This document shows positions 1 through 6,410 of a DNA stretch of 9,108 nucleotides, in pieces. Where the stretch lies: positions 1-9,108 of the forward strand of contig CAZFLD010000121.1 in assembly GCA_964519835.1 (NCBI GenBank). The letters run 5' to 3'. This DNA is from CAZFLD01 sp964519835 (GTDB lineage: Bacteria > Spirochaetota > Spirochaetia > DSM-27196 > CAZFLD01). A model generated the notes under the pieces. It worked only from the letters and a program-made list of their open reading frames with translations, searched no databases and was not told the DNA's origin. Each line of letters begins with the position of its first letter. Position 1 is the first letter of the stretch. The position numbers and the translations under genes are program-made.

Positions 1-402
1 TTCCGACAGCGTCTTCATGGCCCGTTCGCGGCGCGTGGACCGGGAAACGCCGTTAAGAGCCAGACTAATCGCTACGTTCTCCATTGCCGTAAAGACGGGA
101 ATCAGGTTAAAGCTCTGGAACACAAAACCGATGGCTCTGTTTCGGAAGTCGGTGCGGCGTGAATCCCCGGCGGCGCTCACAAGCTCTCCGGAAACCCGTA
201 CACTGCCTTCATCGGGCCGATCGAGGCAGCCTATCAAGTTGAGCAAGGTACTCTTGCCCGAACCGGACGGCCCTGCGATAGCCACAAACTCACCGGGCCC
301 CACGTGGAGGTCGACGCCCCTGAGGGCGTGTACGGTTTCATCGCCCGTTCGATAGGACTTGACCACCGCGGTACAATCTACGACGGCGTCGCCGTTAGGC
401 AT
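1..402 (-). CDS. ABC transporter ATP-binding protein (LolD/MacB type), N-terminal part
   Basis: This frame starts at the ATG at 402 and is open to the left edge of the window, giving the first 134 residues of an ATPase whose usual length is about 220-250. It begins M-P-N-G-D-A-V-V-D-C and shows the A-loop region (S-Y-R-T-G-D-E-T-V-H-A-L-R-G-V-D-L, 16-32), Walker A GPSGSGKST (44-52), LLNLIGCLDRPDEG (53-66) and the Q-loop FVFQSFNLIPVFTAMENV (93-110, Q96). Walker B, the LSGGQ signature and the switch His lie outside the window. The L-I-G-x-L-D-R-P-x-x-G and F-V-F-Q-x-F-N-L-I-P blocks are those of the LolD/MacB/FtsE group, which pairs with FtsX-type permeases, as the two upstream genes confirm. 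It powers the complex from the cytoplasmic face of the inner membrane. The 8-nt overlap with the permease stop and the strong GGAGGGG site support coupled translation. Nothing in the visible half looks broken. Confidence 0.93.
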   Translation of the reverse strand, partial: MPNGDAVVDCTAVVKSYRTGDETVHALRGVDLHVGPGEFVAIAGPSGSGKSTLLNLIGCLDRPDEGSVRVSGELVSAAGDSRRTDFRNRAIGFVFQSFNLIPVFTAMENVAISLALNGVSRSTRRERAMKTLSE

Positions 403-1669
403 CACGTAACCCCTCCACAGGATCGATGCCGGTCGCCCGGGCCGCCGGCCGGAGGATACCCAGGATGGAAGCCCCCACAATCGTCAACGTAATCCAGCCG
501 AACCACTCTCCGGGAACATGCCAGGGAATTCTGCCCGCAACAAGGAATATGCTGGTCCAACCGTCGGACGGTAGCTGGATAAGGCTGTGAGCCAATTGGA
601 GCACAAGCAAGCCGACGGGAAGGCCAATCGCCAGACAAACAAGCGTTGTTATTGCCGCCTCGGTAGCCAGGGTGACTATGGTCCTGGCCCTCCCCATGCC
701 CAGCGCGCGCAAGGTGGCAATTTCCCGGGTGCGCTCCTGCGTGACCATAAGAAAGGTGTTCGACACGCCGATAACTACGACAAGCAAGAAAAGCCCAACC
801 ACCACCAGCGCTACCAGCTGGAGACCGTCCAGCAGATCACGCAGCTCTTCGAGGTTTGCCGTCAGCGGCATGACGGAGCCCAGGAGGTCCGACCCGGTCA
901 AGCTCCGATTGCGCTCGGCCCTGCTGTCAGCCAAGGGCACCGTGGCAAACTCTTGCGAGAGGCGGTCGTGAAGGCGCTTGGTAACGGTACTTAAGCGCGA
1001 ATAGTTCGGCAGGTGGACTCCGATTTCGCCCACGGCGTCCGGAAACCACCCAATGGAAAGGTTGAGGGTCTCCCTGAGCATGTAAGCCGTATAACCGAAA
1101 AAACTCTCCTCATCGAAGATTGCCCGAACTACAAGCCGAGCCGTGTTGGCTTGATGTGCGCGGGTCCGCAGCGAAAGAATGACCTCGTCACCAACCCTGG
1201 CGCCAATGGCCTCCGCGGTCGCTGTAGACAAGACTATCGCTTCAGCGTCGCCGGCTTCCGGTACTCTACCTTCTACGATTGCCATATCCGCCAGGATCTT
1301 ACTCTCCTGACGCCAGTCGACTCCGATCAATCGCCGCTGGCGGATGTAGGATCCTCCAAAGAACAACGTGGCGTCGGATCCGTGGTACACGTTGCGTCGA
1401 ACCACGGTGGCGTCTCGAGGCACCGCAGAACGAACGGCCGCTACCGCCTGGTCGGGTTCTGGAAAGTACCACGCTGCGGAGCCGAGGTAGGCCGCGACGC
1501 TTATGTGGCCCGCAAAATACCTGGCAGACTTTTCACGGACCGTCTGTGACATTCCCTGAATAATGCCGATGAGCAGAACAAGAACGATAACGGCCACACT
1601 AAGTGCCGCGATAATCACCCGGTAACGATCGAGGCTCCGAGAGAAATTGCGCCAGGCAAGCTCAATCAT
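395..1669 (-). CDS. FtsX/MacB-type ABC transporter permease (second of two)
   Basis: This 424-residue permease has the same superfamily layout: TM1 at about 18-39, an extracytoplasmic domain at 40-282, TM2 at 283-308, TM3 at 332-360 and TM4 at 388-407. The coupling helix TQERTREIATLRALGMGRAR (310-329) carries the E-I-A-T-L-R-A-L-G signature. The C-terminus (PAARATGIDPVEGLR, 408-422) matches the closing pattern of LolC/LolE and MacB-like permeases. It differs clearly from the first permease in its periplasmic domain, which has no acidic insert, so the two probably form a heterodimer like LolC/LolE. The start chosen is the ATG at 1669 (M-I-E-L-A-W-R-N), preceded by GGGAG at 1679-1683 with 9 nt spacing. 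The longer frame from 1765 would overlap the first permease by 104 nt and add 32 atypical residues. Start and upstream stop overlap by 8 nt (1662-1669), and its own stop overlaps the ATPase start by 8 nt (395-402), so all three parts are probably made in fixed ratio. Confidence 0.92.
   Translation of the reverse strand: MIELAWRNFSRSLDRYRVIIAALSVAVIVLVLLIGIIQGMSQTVREKSARYFAGHISVAAYLGSAAWYFPEPDQAVAAVRSAVPRDATVVRRNVYHGSDATLFFGGSYIRQRRLIGVDWRQESKILADMAIVEGRVPEAGDAEAIVLSTATAEAIGARVGDEVILSLRTRAHQANTARLVVRAIFDEESFFGYTAYMLRETLNLSIGWFPDAVGEIGVHLPNYSRLSTVTKRLHDRLSQEFATVPLADSRAERNRSLTGSDLLGSVMPLTANLEELRDLLDGLQLVALVVVGLFLLVVVIGVSNTFLMVTQERTREIATLRALGMGRARTIVTLATEAAITTLVCLAIGLPVGLLVLQLAHSLIQLPSDGWTSIFLVAGRIPWHVPGEWFGWITLTIVGASILGILRPAARATGIDPVEGLRDA
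410..416 (-). promoter_or_regulatory. Shine-Dalgarno site of the ABC ATPase gene
   Basis: GGAGGGG on the coding strand lies inside the last codons of the second permease (V-E-G), 7 nt upstream of the ATG at 402. It is among the strongest ribosome-binding sites in the window and fixes the ATPase start within the 8-nt overlap. Confidence 0.75.
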
Positions 1670-3146
1670 CGAGTCTGTCTCCCGCCATGGCCCGTAGAGG
1701 AGAAACGGATAACACACGACGGACCGGATATAGAGCGGCGGCCGGCGCCAGGACAACGGCGGCAATCACGTGGAGGACGACCAGATCTACCGTGAGCAGT
1801 GCCCCCATGGTGGGGCCACCAAACAGCTGCTGGAGAAGTGGATTCGAAACACCGGGCGAAACGATGTCCAGAACCGTCGCCCCGATCGCACCGAGTACGA
1901 CACCGACAAAGGCGCTCGCCGTCACGAATACGCCGAGCTCGACAATGACCATAAGCGCCATCTGTCGGCCTCGCGCACCTAGCGCCCGGAGCGTGCCGAT
2001 TTCGCGACTCCGCTCCAGGACCGCGAGGGCCACGCCGTTTGAGGCGACTGTCACGGCAGCGAGAACAACAAAGATCAGTCCCGTGTTCATCGCCAACTGA
2101 ATCAGCCCAGCCATACGAACTACGCCGCCGGCAGCCCGACGCCAATCAACCAACTCGTACTCGGCTTCGAGGGGTACGATGTCGGCCCGAGGTTGGCCGG
2201 TCTGCGTTCGAAGAAGGACAAAGTTCCAGGCGCCTTCCATTGGATCACGGAGAGATCGCCCGGACTCGTCGGTTAACGACTCGAAAAGGGCGTCGATATC
2301 ATCCAGAGAAACGGTTCCGCCCGTCGCATCACCTTCGAAATCCGCTTCCGCGCTTCCCGGCGGTGTACCACCACCGGAGGGAGCTCCAAAAAGATCGTCT
2401 ACGTCCGTGCTTAGGAGCTCTTCGGACACTTCGTCGGGAAGCTCCGCCGTCGCGCTCCCGTAGACGTACCCGTTGAGGGCGCGCACGGTCGGCGCATCGA
2501 CGAGTACAACCGACGCCGTAGCTTGGTCGGTGTACGGGTAGGCGATGGTGCCGGCAAGGGGTACCTCGCGGATCGCAAAAGATCCGGCGTATGCGGTGCT
2601 GAGCAGCACCGGAGTACCGATGGGCGGCTCGTAGCCGAGTTGATCCGCGATGGAGGCGTACTGGTGTTCCTGAAGGTACACCCCCTTGGGACCGTTTGTA
2701 TCGATTGAGCCACGAACAATTTCGATGCCCGGGAACGCGTCCATATAGGTCGGCATGTCTACGCCAAATAGAAGGCGATTGGCGGTGACATCATCAACTC
2801 GGATCTGCGCCGCCCCGGATACCAGTCCGACGGCATGCACAACATCGGACCGGTTCCGAAGCTCATCGATCAGTTCAGGAGCGTCGACAAGAGTCGGAGG
2901 CACCAGGTACGTCCCAACCAGTAGTTCCTCGTGCCCAAAAACAGTAAAACCGTCGGCATCTTGGGGTCGTACGACGAGCTCGCCGGTAAAGTGATTGGCG
3001 TAAAGCTGACGGAAGCGTTGGCCGGTAGCGGCAAGAATCGAGTTGGCGACTGTCAAAGCCGCGGCGATAATCACTAACGCAATACCGGTTGCCGCCAGTT
3101 TTTTGAAGTTGCGCTTGAGATTCAGCAGAGCCAGGTGCAAGATCAT
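1662..3146 (-). CDS. FtsX/MacB-type ABC transporter permease (first of two)
   Basis: This 494-residue inner-membrane permease has the 1+3 helix layout of the FtsX/LolC/MacB superfamily. TM1 is at about 19-40, the extracytoplasmic domain at about 41-344, TM2 at 345-372, TM3 at 397-427 and TM4 at 452-474. The cytoplasmic coupling helix after TM2 reads LERSREIGTLRALGARGRQM (377-396), the family signature that contacts the ATPase. The end V-S-P-L-R-A-M (481-487) is also typical. The periplasmic domain has the MacB-like opening (LYANHFTGELVVR, 48-60) and G-V-D elements. An acidic Gly/Pro/Ser-rich insert at about 245-293 carries two D-(V/I)-D-x-L-F motifs (248-253 and 283-288), which is unusual. 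These systems use ATP to work on periplasmic or outer-leaflet substrates (lipoproteins, peptides, cell-wall enzymes) rather than pump small solutes. Its start overlaps the Wzz stop (TGATG) without a clear Shine-Dalgarno sequence, so it relies on coupling. The substrate is unknown. Confidence 0.9.
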   Translation of the reverse strand: MILHLALLNLKRNFKKLAATGIALVIIAAALTVANSILAATGQRFRQLYANHFTGELVVRPQDADGFTVFGHEELLVGTYLVPPTLVDAPELIDELRNRSDVVHAVGLVSGAAQIRVDDVTANRLLFGVDMPTYMDAFPGIEIVRGSIDTNGPKGVYLQEHQYASIADQLGYEPPIGTPVLLSTAYAGSFAIREVPLAGTIAYPYTDQATASVVLVDAPTVRALNGYVYGSATAELPDEVSEELLSTDVDDLFGAPSGGGTPPGSAEADFEGDATGGTVSLDDIDALFESLTDESGRSLRDPMEGAWNFVLLRTQTGQPRADIVPLEAEYELVDWRRAAGGVVRMAGLIQLAMNTGLIFVVLAAVTVASNGVALAVLERSREIGTLRALGARGRQMALMVIVELGVFVTASAFVGVVLGAIGATVLDIVSPGVSNPLLQQLFGGPTMGALLTVDLVVLHVIAAVVLAPAAALYPVRRVLSVSPLRAMAGDRLDD

Positions 3147-4012
3147 CAGGTGGTAGGTGAAGTTTCCTGGTTCTTGTTGTCGTTGCCCGTCTTTCCGGGC
3201 GTGCCTTGTTTCCAGGCGGCCTTTAACTTTGCCATTTTCTCAGGATCCGCGGCAACGCTTCGCCGATATGCGTCGATCAGGCAAATCACGATCACGACCG
3301 AGAGTATTCCGGCAAACACGGCCGCTGCGGCCGTTCGCCTGTGGTCCTGGGTCCGGTGTCGGATCACGGGCTCGTTTGCGCGGATTGGGGTTGTGTATTC
3401 GCCGGCAGCGTAGGGTTCCAAAACAATAAGCTGACCTTGGATTTCCGGCGGCATTCCCTCGGGTATTGGTCCTCCCGGTTGGGTGCCATACTGGCGATAC
3501 ACTCTCTCGATGTAGTCCTGGGCCTGACTCTCCAACTGGCGGACCGACACTCTGAGCGCCTCTTCCGCGAGGGCGTCTAGCGCGGCAATTGCGACTTCCG
3601 CGTCTACGCCTGTTACTGTAAATACGATGGCACCCGACTGCTTCGATATGGCAAACATCTCCCCGTCAAGAAGCATATCGCCAAGGCGCTCCGCGTTCAT
3701 CTCCGTCTCGTAGCCGGCGTCGATAAAGAGCTGACCCAAGTCCTCTGGATAACGGTCCCAACGCTGAAGTCGATACTCAGGTTCGGACATAAAAGCGCTG
3801 ATGGCGCCGGGAAGCGAGTGGTATCTGGTGCGCATGGTCACGACAGTGCCGGTGGAATAAACCGAGCTTATGACATTGGGCGGCAAAGCCACGTACAGCA
3901 CCGCGGACGCGGCTAAGGCCACAATGACTCCGATGATTATCAGAACGCGGTACCGAACCACAAGAGCGAGCACATCGACGAAGGAAACTCTGTTTTCCTC
4001 TTGGTCGGACAT
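3146..4012 (-). CDS. Wzz-like polysaccharide co-polymerase / chain-length determinant
   Basis: This 288-residue inner-membrane protein has the two-helix layout of polysaccharide co-polymerases. There is a short cytoplasmic N-terminus with S-F-V-D-V-L-A-L-V-V-R-Y-R (10-22), TM1 at about 22-43, a periplasmic domain of about 180 residues with a helical part at roughly 137-175, and TM2 at about 227-247. Such proteins set the length of polymer made by Wzy. The stretch before TM2 (P200 to P215) has scattered prolines but not a full Wzz proline motif. After TM2 come about 40 polar residues rich in Lys, Gln, Asn and Thr, with no Walker motifs or tyrosine cluster, so there is no BY-kinase domain. It is shorter than typical Wzz proteins (about 320-370 residues, general knowledge). 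It sits 2 nt downstream of a glycosyltransferase and its TGA shares a base with the next ATG (TGATG), coupling it to the ABC permease. The family is likely; length control of this particular polymer is inferred from context. Confidence 0.82.
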   Translation of the reverse strand: MSDQEENRVSFVDVLALVVRYRVLIIIGVIVALAASAVLYVALPPNVISSVYSTGTVVTMRTRYHSLPGAISAFMSEPEYRLQRWDRYPEDLGQLFIDAGYETEMNAERLGDMLLDGEMFAISKQSGAIVFTVTGVDAEVAIAALDALAEEALRVSVRQLESQAQDYIERVYRQYGTQPGGPIPEGMPPEIQGQLIVLEPYAAGEYTTPIRANEPVIRHRTQDHRRTAAAAVFAGILSVVIVICLIDAYRRSVAADPEKMAKLKAAWKQGTPGKTGNDNKNQETSPTT

Positions 4013-4014
4013 TT

Positions 4015-5190
4015 CTACCTCCGCCCGACGACGTCTGTCATCGAAAGACGTGACGGGCCATAAATGCAAGATTCGGACTCAACGGCGTGTTTGAAGATCG
4101 ACACCATATGGTCCATATGTACCTCTTTAGAATAAGACTCTTCGGCGATCCTGCGATTGTGGAGCCCCACATCCACACGAAACTGTTGCCCCTGCGGTCC
4201 GGCAATCTCGTCTATCGCCTCGGCAATATCTTTCGAATCGGCCCGGTGCAGGACAAGTCCATTCTTTCCATGGCGAAAGATGTCTTTGATACCACCATGA
4301 TAAGTGGTAAGCACTACCTGCCCGGCAGCGTAGGCCTCCAACATCGAAATCGGTTGACCCTCGGGAGGATAAAACGTAGGGAGCGCAAAGATGTGGCTCT
4401 CCGCCAGAAGCCGCGCCTTCTCTTGGGCCAAGACCGTGCCGCGGTACTCTATACTTCCGGGTCGACAGTACCGCCGGATAAATTCCCGTTCGCCTCTTTC
4501 GTCTTCGAATCGCCCCGCAAAAACCATTCGAACTCGCGCTTGGGTCTCTTGTGGGAGCAGCTTGTATGATTGCGCAAGGCGTTTATACCCCTTGGAGGGA
4601 ATCATGTTGCTCAGATAGAGAACGGTAAGCGGTCCGGCCGAGGATTGCTTTTCCACCACGCGGCGTTCCGGCACCAATAGGTCGGCGTCGCAGTAGTTGG
4701 GCACGGAACAAATCTTTTTTGCGGGAACAATACCGGAGAAGTTCGTGCCCAAGCTCGGACTCAGGACTATCGCCGCGCCCAGAGCTTCCCGTCGGTATGC
4801 CCGCCGGTTCAAAAGCCTCGCTATACGGCGCCGTTGAAAGAGGTTTTGGCCAATTCCACCTCCGTGGAGATGCACTACAAAGCGCTTTGGCTTCCACATG
4901 CGCAGTATTGCCAAATCGCGCAAGTTGCCGCCGAAAGACTGCGACAGGCTCAAGTAAAGCAAGTCGAACTCTCGCCTCAGCCTTCGAACGCAAAGGACAA
5001 TACGGAGAAGCGCAACAAAGCGCGCAACGGTAAACACGCCCATCGCAAACGACCGTTTGCTGGTGTTTACCACGCCGACCTTGAAGTCGGACCTGGTGTG
5101 TAGGTGTTCGAGCAGCCCCTTTGTGGCTACCGACTGCCCCGTCACCGGTGGAGGAACCGGCCCGACGACCAGCAGCCTGATTACGTCCAC
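4015..5190 (-). CDS. Glycosyltransferase family 4 (GT-B fold), GTG start
   Basis: This 391-residue retaining-type glycosyltransferase likely adds one sugar of the repeat unit. The N-terminus LLVVGPVPPPVTGQSVAT (6-23) is the typical first strand and glycine-rich acceptor loop. VVHLHGGG (105-112) lies in the acceptor domain, SVPNYCD (162-168) is the domain linker, and LYLSNMIPSKGYKRL (191-205) is the donor-domain strand with the phosphate-binding Lys. VFAGRF follows at 223-228. The E-x7-E motif is E277/E285 in PPEGQPISMLEAYAAG, and HGGIKDIFRHGKNGL (298-312) closes the donor site. All expected landmarks are present, so it looks functional. The start is GTG at 5190, 10 nt inside the end of the polymerase gene; the frame gives the family-typical N-terminus from there. 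The upstream sequence is G-rich without a clear Shine-Dalgarno, so translation probably depends on re-initiation. The donor sugar is not predictable. Its last codons (CGG AGG TAG) supply the ribosome-binding site of the following Wzz-like gene. Confidence 0.92.
   Translation of the reverse strand: MDVIRLLVVGPVPPPVTGQSVATKGLLEHLHTRSDFKVGVVNTSKRSFAMGVFTVARFVALLRIVLCVRRLRREFDLLYLSLSQSFGGNLRDLAILRMWKPKRFVVHLHGGGIGQNLFQRRRIARLLNRRAYRREALGAAIVLSPSLGTNFSGIVPAKKICSVPNYCDADLLVPERRVVEKQSSAGPLTVLYLSNMIPSKGYKRLAQSYKLLPQETQARVRMVFAGRFEDERGEREFIRRYCRPGSIEYRGTVLAQEKARLLAESHIFALPTFYPPEGQPISMLEAYAAGQVVLTTYHGGIKDIFRHGKNGLVLHRADSKDIAEAIDEIAGPQGQQFRVDVGLHNRRIAEESYSKEVHMDHMVSIFKHAVESESCIYGPSRLSMTDVVGRR
4018..4022 (-). 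promoter_or_regulatory. Shine-Dalgarno site of the Wzz-like gene
   Basis: GGAGG on the coding strand lies across the final codons of the glycosyltransferase, 5 nt before the ATG at 4012. It decides the start: a longer frame opening at 4069 would overlap the previous gene by 55 nt and add a charged 19-residue extension with no ribosome-binding site. Confidence 0.75.
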
Positions 5191-6410
5191 GCGCCCGCCG
5201 GGTTCAGGAAAGAACTTCGTGTGGCGACCGGTTGGCGTTCCCTATCCGCACCGGCCACGGCAACACCAAAGAGCAACGCCAGCGGTGGAAAGGCCAAGGG
5301 AACCGCCGTGAGCAAGAGGACATTCAGGAACACCACCACCGTCCAAAAGTGGCGACCCAGGGACCTACGAACCGGCAAGAGCGATCCGTTTACCACTATG
5401 GGCAAGATCGCACCCACGAGGCCAAGCTCAAATAAGGTGCCACCGTAGGCGCTCATGATACGAGTGTAGCTGACCTGAAACGCCAAGGGGTTGGTTCGGA
5501 GGTTTTCGATGACGTGAGCGGGCCAGGCGTCCGTCCCTGCAGGGATCAGAAATCTCTCGAAGGCGCCTTGGAAGGAAAACACTATGTGAAAAAAGCGGTC
5601 GTTTACACTTCCGTCGCGGGCTAAATAGCCAACGGGATCACGGAGCAATCGCGCGACGGCCGGCAACCTACCCGGAAGGGTGTCGCCGACAGCAAGAAAC
5701 AACGCCAGACCGACAACGGCTCCGACAAAGACAAAGAGGCGGAGCCGACGGAAGTGGAACCAGAAATACACGATTAAAAAAGCCACAAGAAACATGGCGC
5801 CCAACGCCGATCGGGCCAGAAACACCACGGCGACCACAGCAACAAGCACGGTCGGAGCCCGTCGTCGAGCATCAAACAACAGCACAACCGCGAGCAGGAT
5901 GGCCATGACGATGGCGAAGTAGCTGGGCTCCGGTGCGAGACTTGTCACACCACGAACGGCACTTGTTCGGCTGTCCGCGACAATCCCCGTGGCAAAGCCG
6001 GACAGCCCGAGATTCTGGATAAATCCGACACCTGCATACACCCAAATAGCGACGGTAAAGGCGAGTACGGGAAGGGCGCCTCGCCGGATCAGCAGGATCG
6101 TTGCGGCGGAGATCGCGAAGAAGGAGATGTAGCCGACGAGGGACCGAAAAGCGGTGAACAGATCACGAGATCCCACGAACAAAGCCGCCGACACGATAAT
6201 CGGAGCGAGCATAAGCCAAAGGGGCTTTGGTAGGCGGACGTCCGGCTCCGACAGTAGCAACAAAACCGCGAACACCAACGCGTACGGCTGCGTGTCGGTT
6301 GGAATCGGAACAATCGAAATGTATGGAAAGAGCGCAAACAACAGAAAGAGGAACTCGATCGGACCGAGCTGCCTCGTCGTTGCCGGAAGCGTTGTCGGCC
6401 TCGCTATCAT
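5181..6410 (-). CDS. Putative O-antigen/exopolysaccharide polymerase (Wzy-like)
   Basis: This 409-residue, strongly hydrophobic protein has about ten likely membrane segments: near 17-36, 42-54, 64-80, 90-108, 112-132, 164-180, 186-205, 206-220, 224-241, 328-346 and 355-388, the last long enough for one or two helices. A large hydrophilic loop lies at about 242-325. The segment RGVTSLAPEPSY (153-164) matches the S-L-x-P-E-P-S element seen in many Wzy/O-antigen-polymerase-like proteins, and the long late periplasmic loop with arginines (R271, R286, R317) fits that architecture. Wzy joins undecaprenyl-linked repeat units at the outer face of the inner membrane. Primary sequence of this family is poorly conserved, so the call rests on topology, the motif, and its place between two glycosyltransferases and a Wzz. 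An O-antigen-ligase (WaaL-like) role cannot be excluded. The start ATG overlaps the preceding stop as ATGA, with no strong Shine-Dalgarno, implying coupling. Its 3' end overlaps the next gene by 10 nt. Confidence 0.75.
   Translation of the reverse strand: MIARPTTLPATTRQLGPIEFLFLLFALFPYISIVPIPTDTQPYALVFAVLLLLSEPDVRLPKPLWLMLAPIIVSAALFVGSRDLFTAFRSLVGYISFFAISAATILLIRRGALPVLAFTVAIWVYAGVGFIQNLGLSGFATGIVADSRTSAVRGVTSLAPEPSYFAIVMAILLAVVLLFDARRRAPTVLVAVVAVVFLARSALGAMFLVAFLIVYFWFHFRRLRLFVFVGAVVGLALFLAVGDTLPGRLPAVARLLRDPVGYLARDGSVNDRFFHIVFSFQGAFERFLIPAGTDAWPAHVIENLRTNPLAFQVSYTRIMSAYGGTLFELGLVGAILPIVVNGSLLPVRRSLGRHFWTVVVFLNVLLLTAVPLAFPPLALLFGVAVAGADRERQPVATRSSFLNPAGAWT

Noticed and set aside
587..994. 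Plus-strand open frame of 135 codons
   Set aside because: It lies entirely opposite the second permease, has a low-complexity polar composition and no family likeness; open frames opposite GC-rich genes are expected by chance.
1013..1549. Plus-strand open frame of 178 codons
   Set aside because: It is the longest plus-strand frame but sits fully antisense to the permease's extracytoplasmic domain, with no recognisable domain and no gene context on that strand.
395..1765. Longer second permease starting at 1765
   Set aside because: It adds 32 residues that do not look like an FtsX N-terminus, would overlap the first permease by 104 nt, and ignores the well-placed GGGAG before the ATG at 1669.
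3146..4069. Longer Wzz-like frame starting at 4069
   Set aside because: The extra 19 residues overlap the glycosyltransferase end and have no ribosome-binding site, whereas the ATG at 4012 has GGAGG 5 nt upstream.
3402..4334. 13-bp direct repeat CCGGCAGCGTAGG at 3402-3414 and 4322-4334
   Set aside because: Both copies encode similar short peptides (Y-A-A-G) in unrelated proteins, one within the conserved GT4 E-x7-E region; most likely coincidence and not a recombination site.
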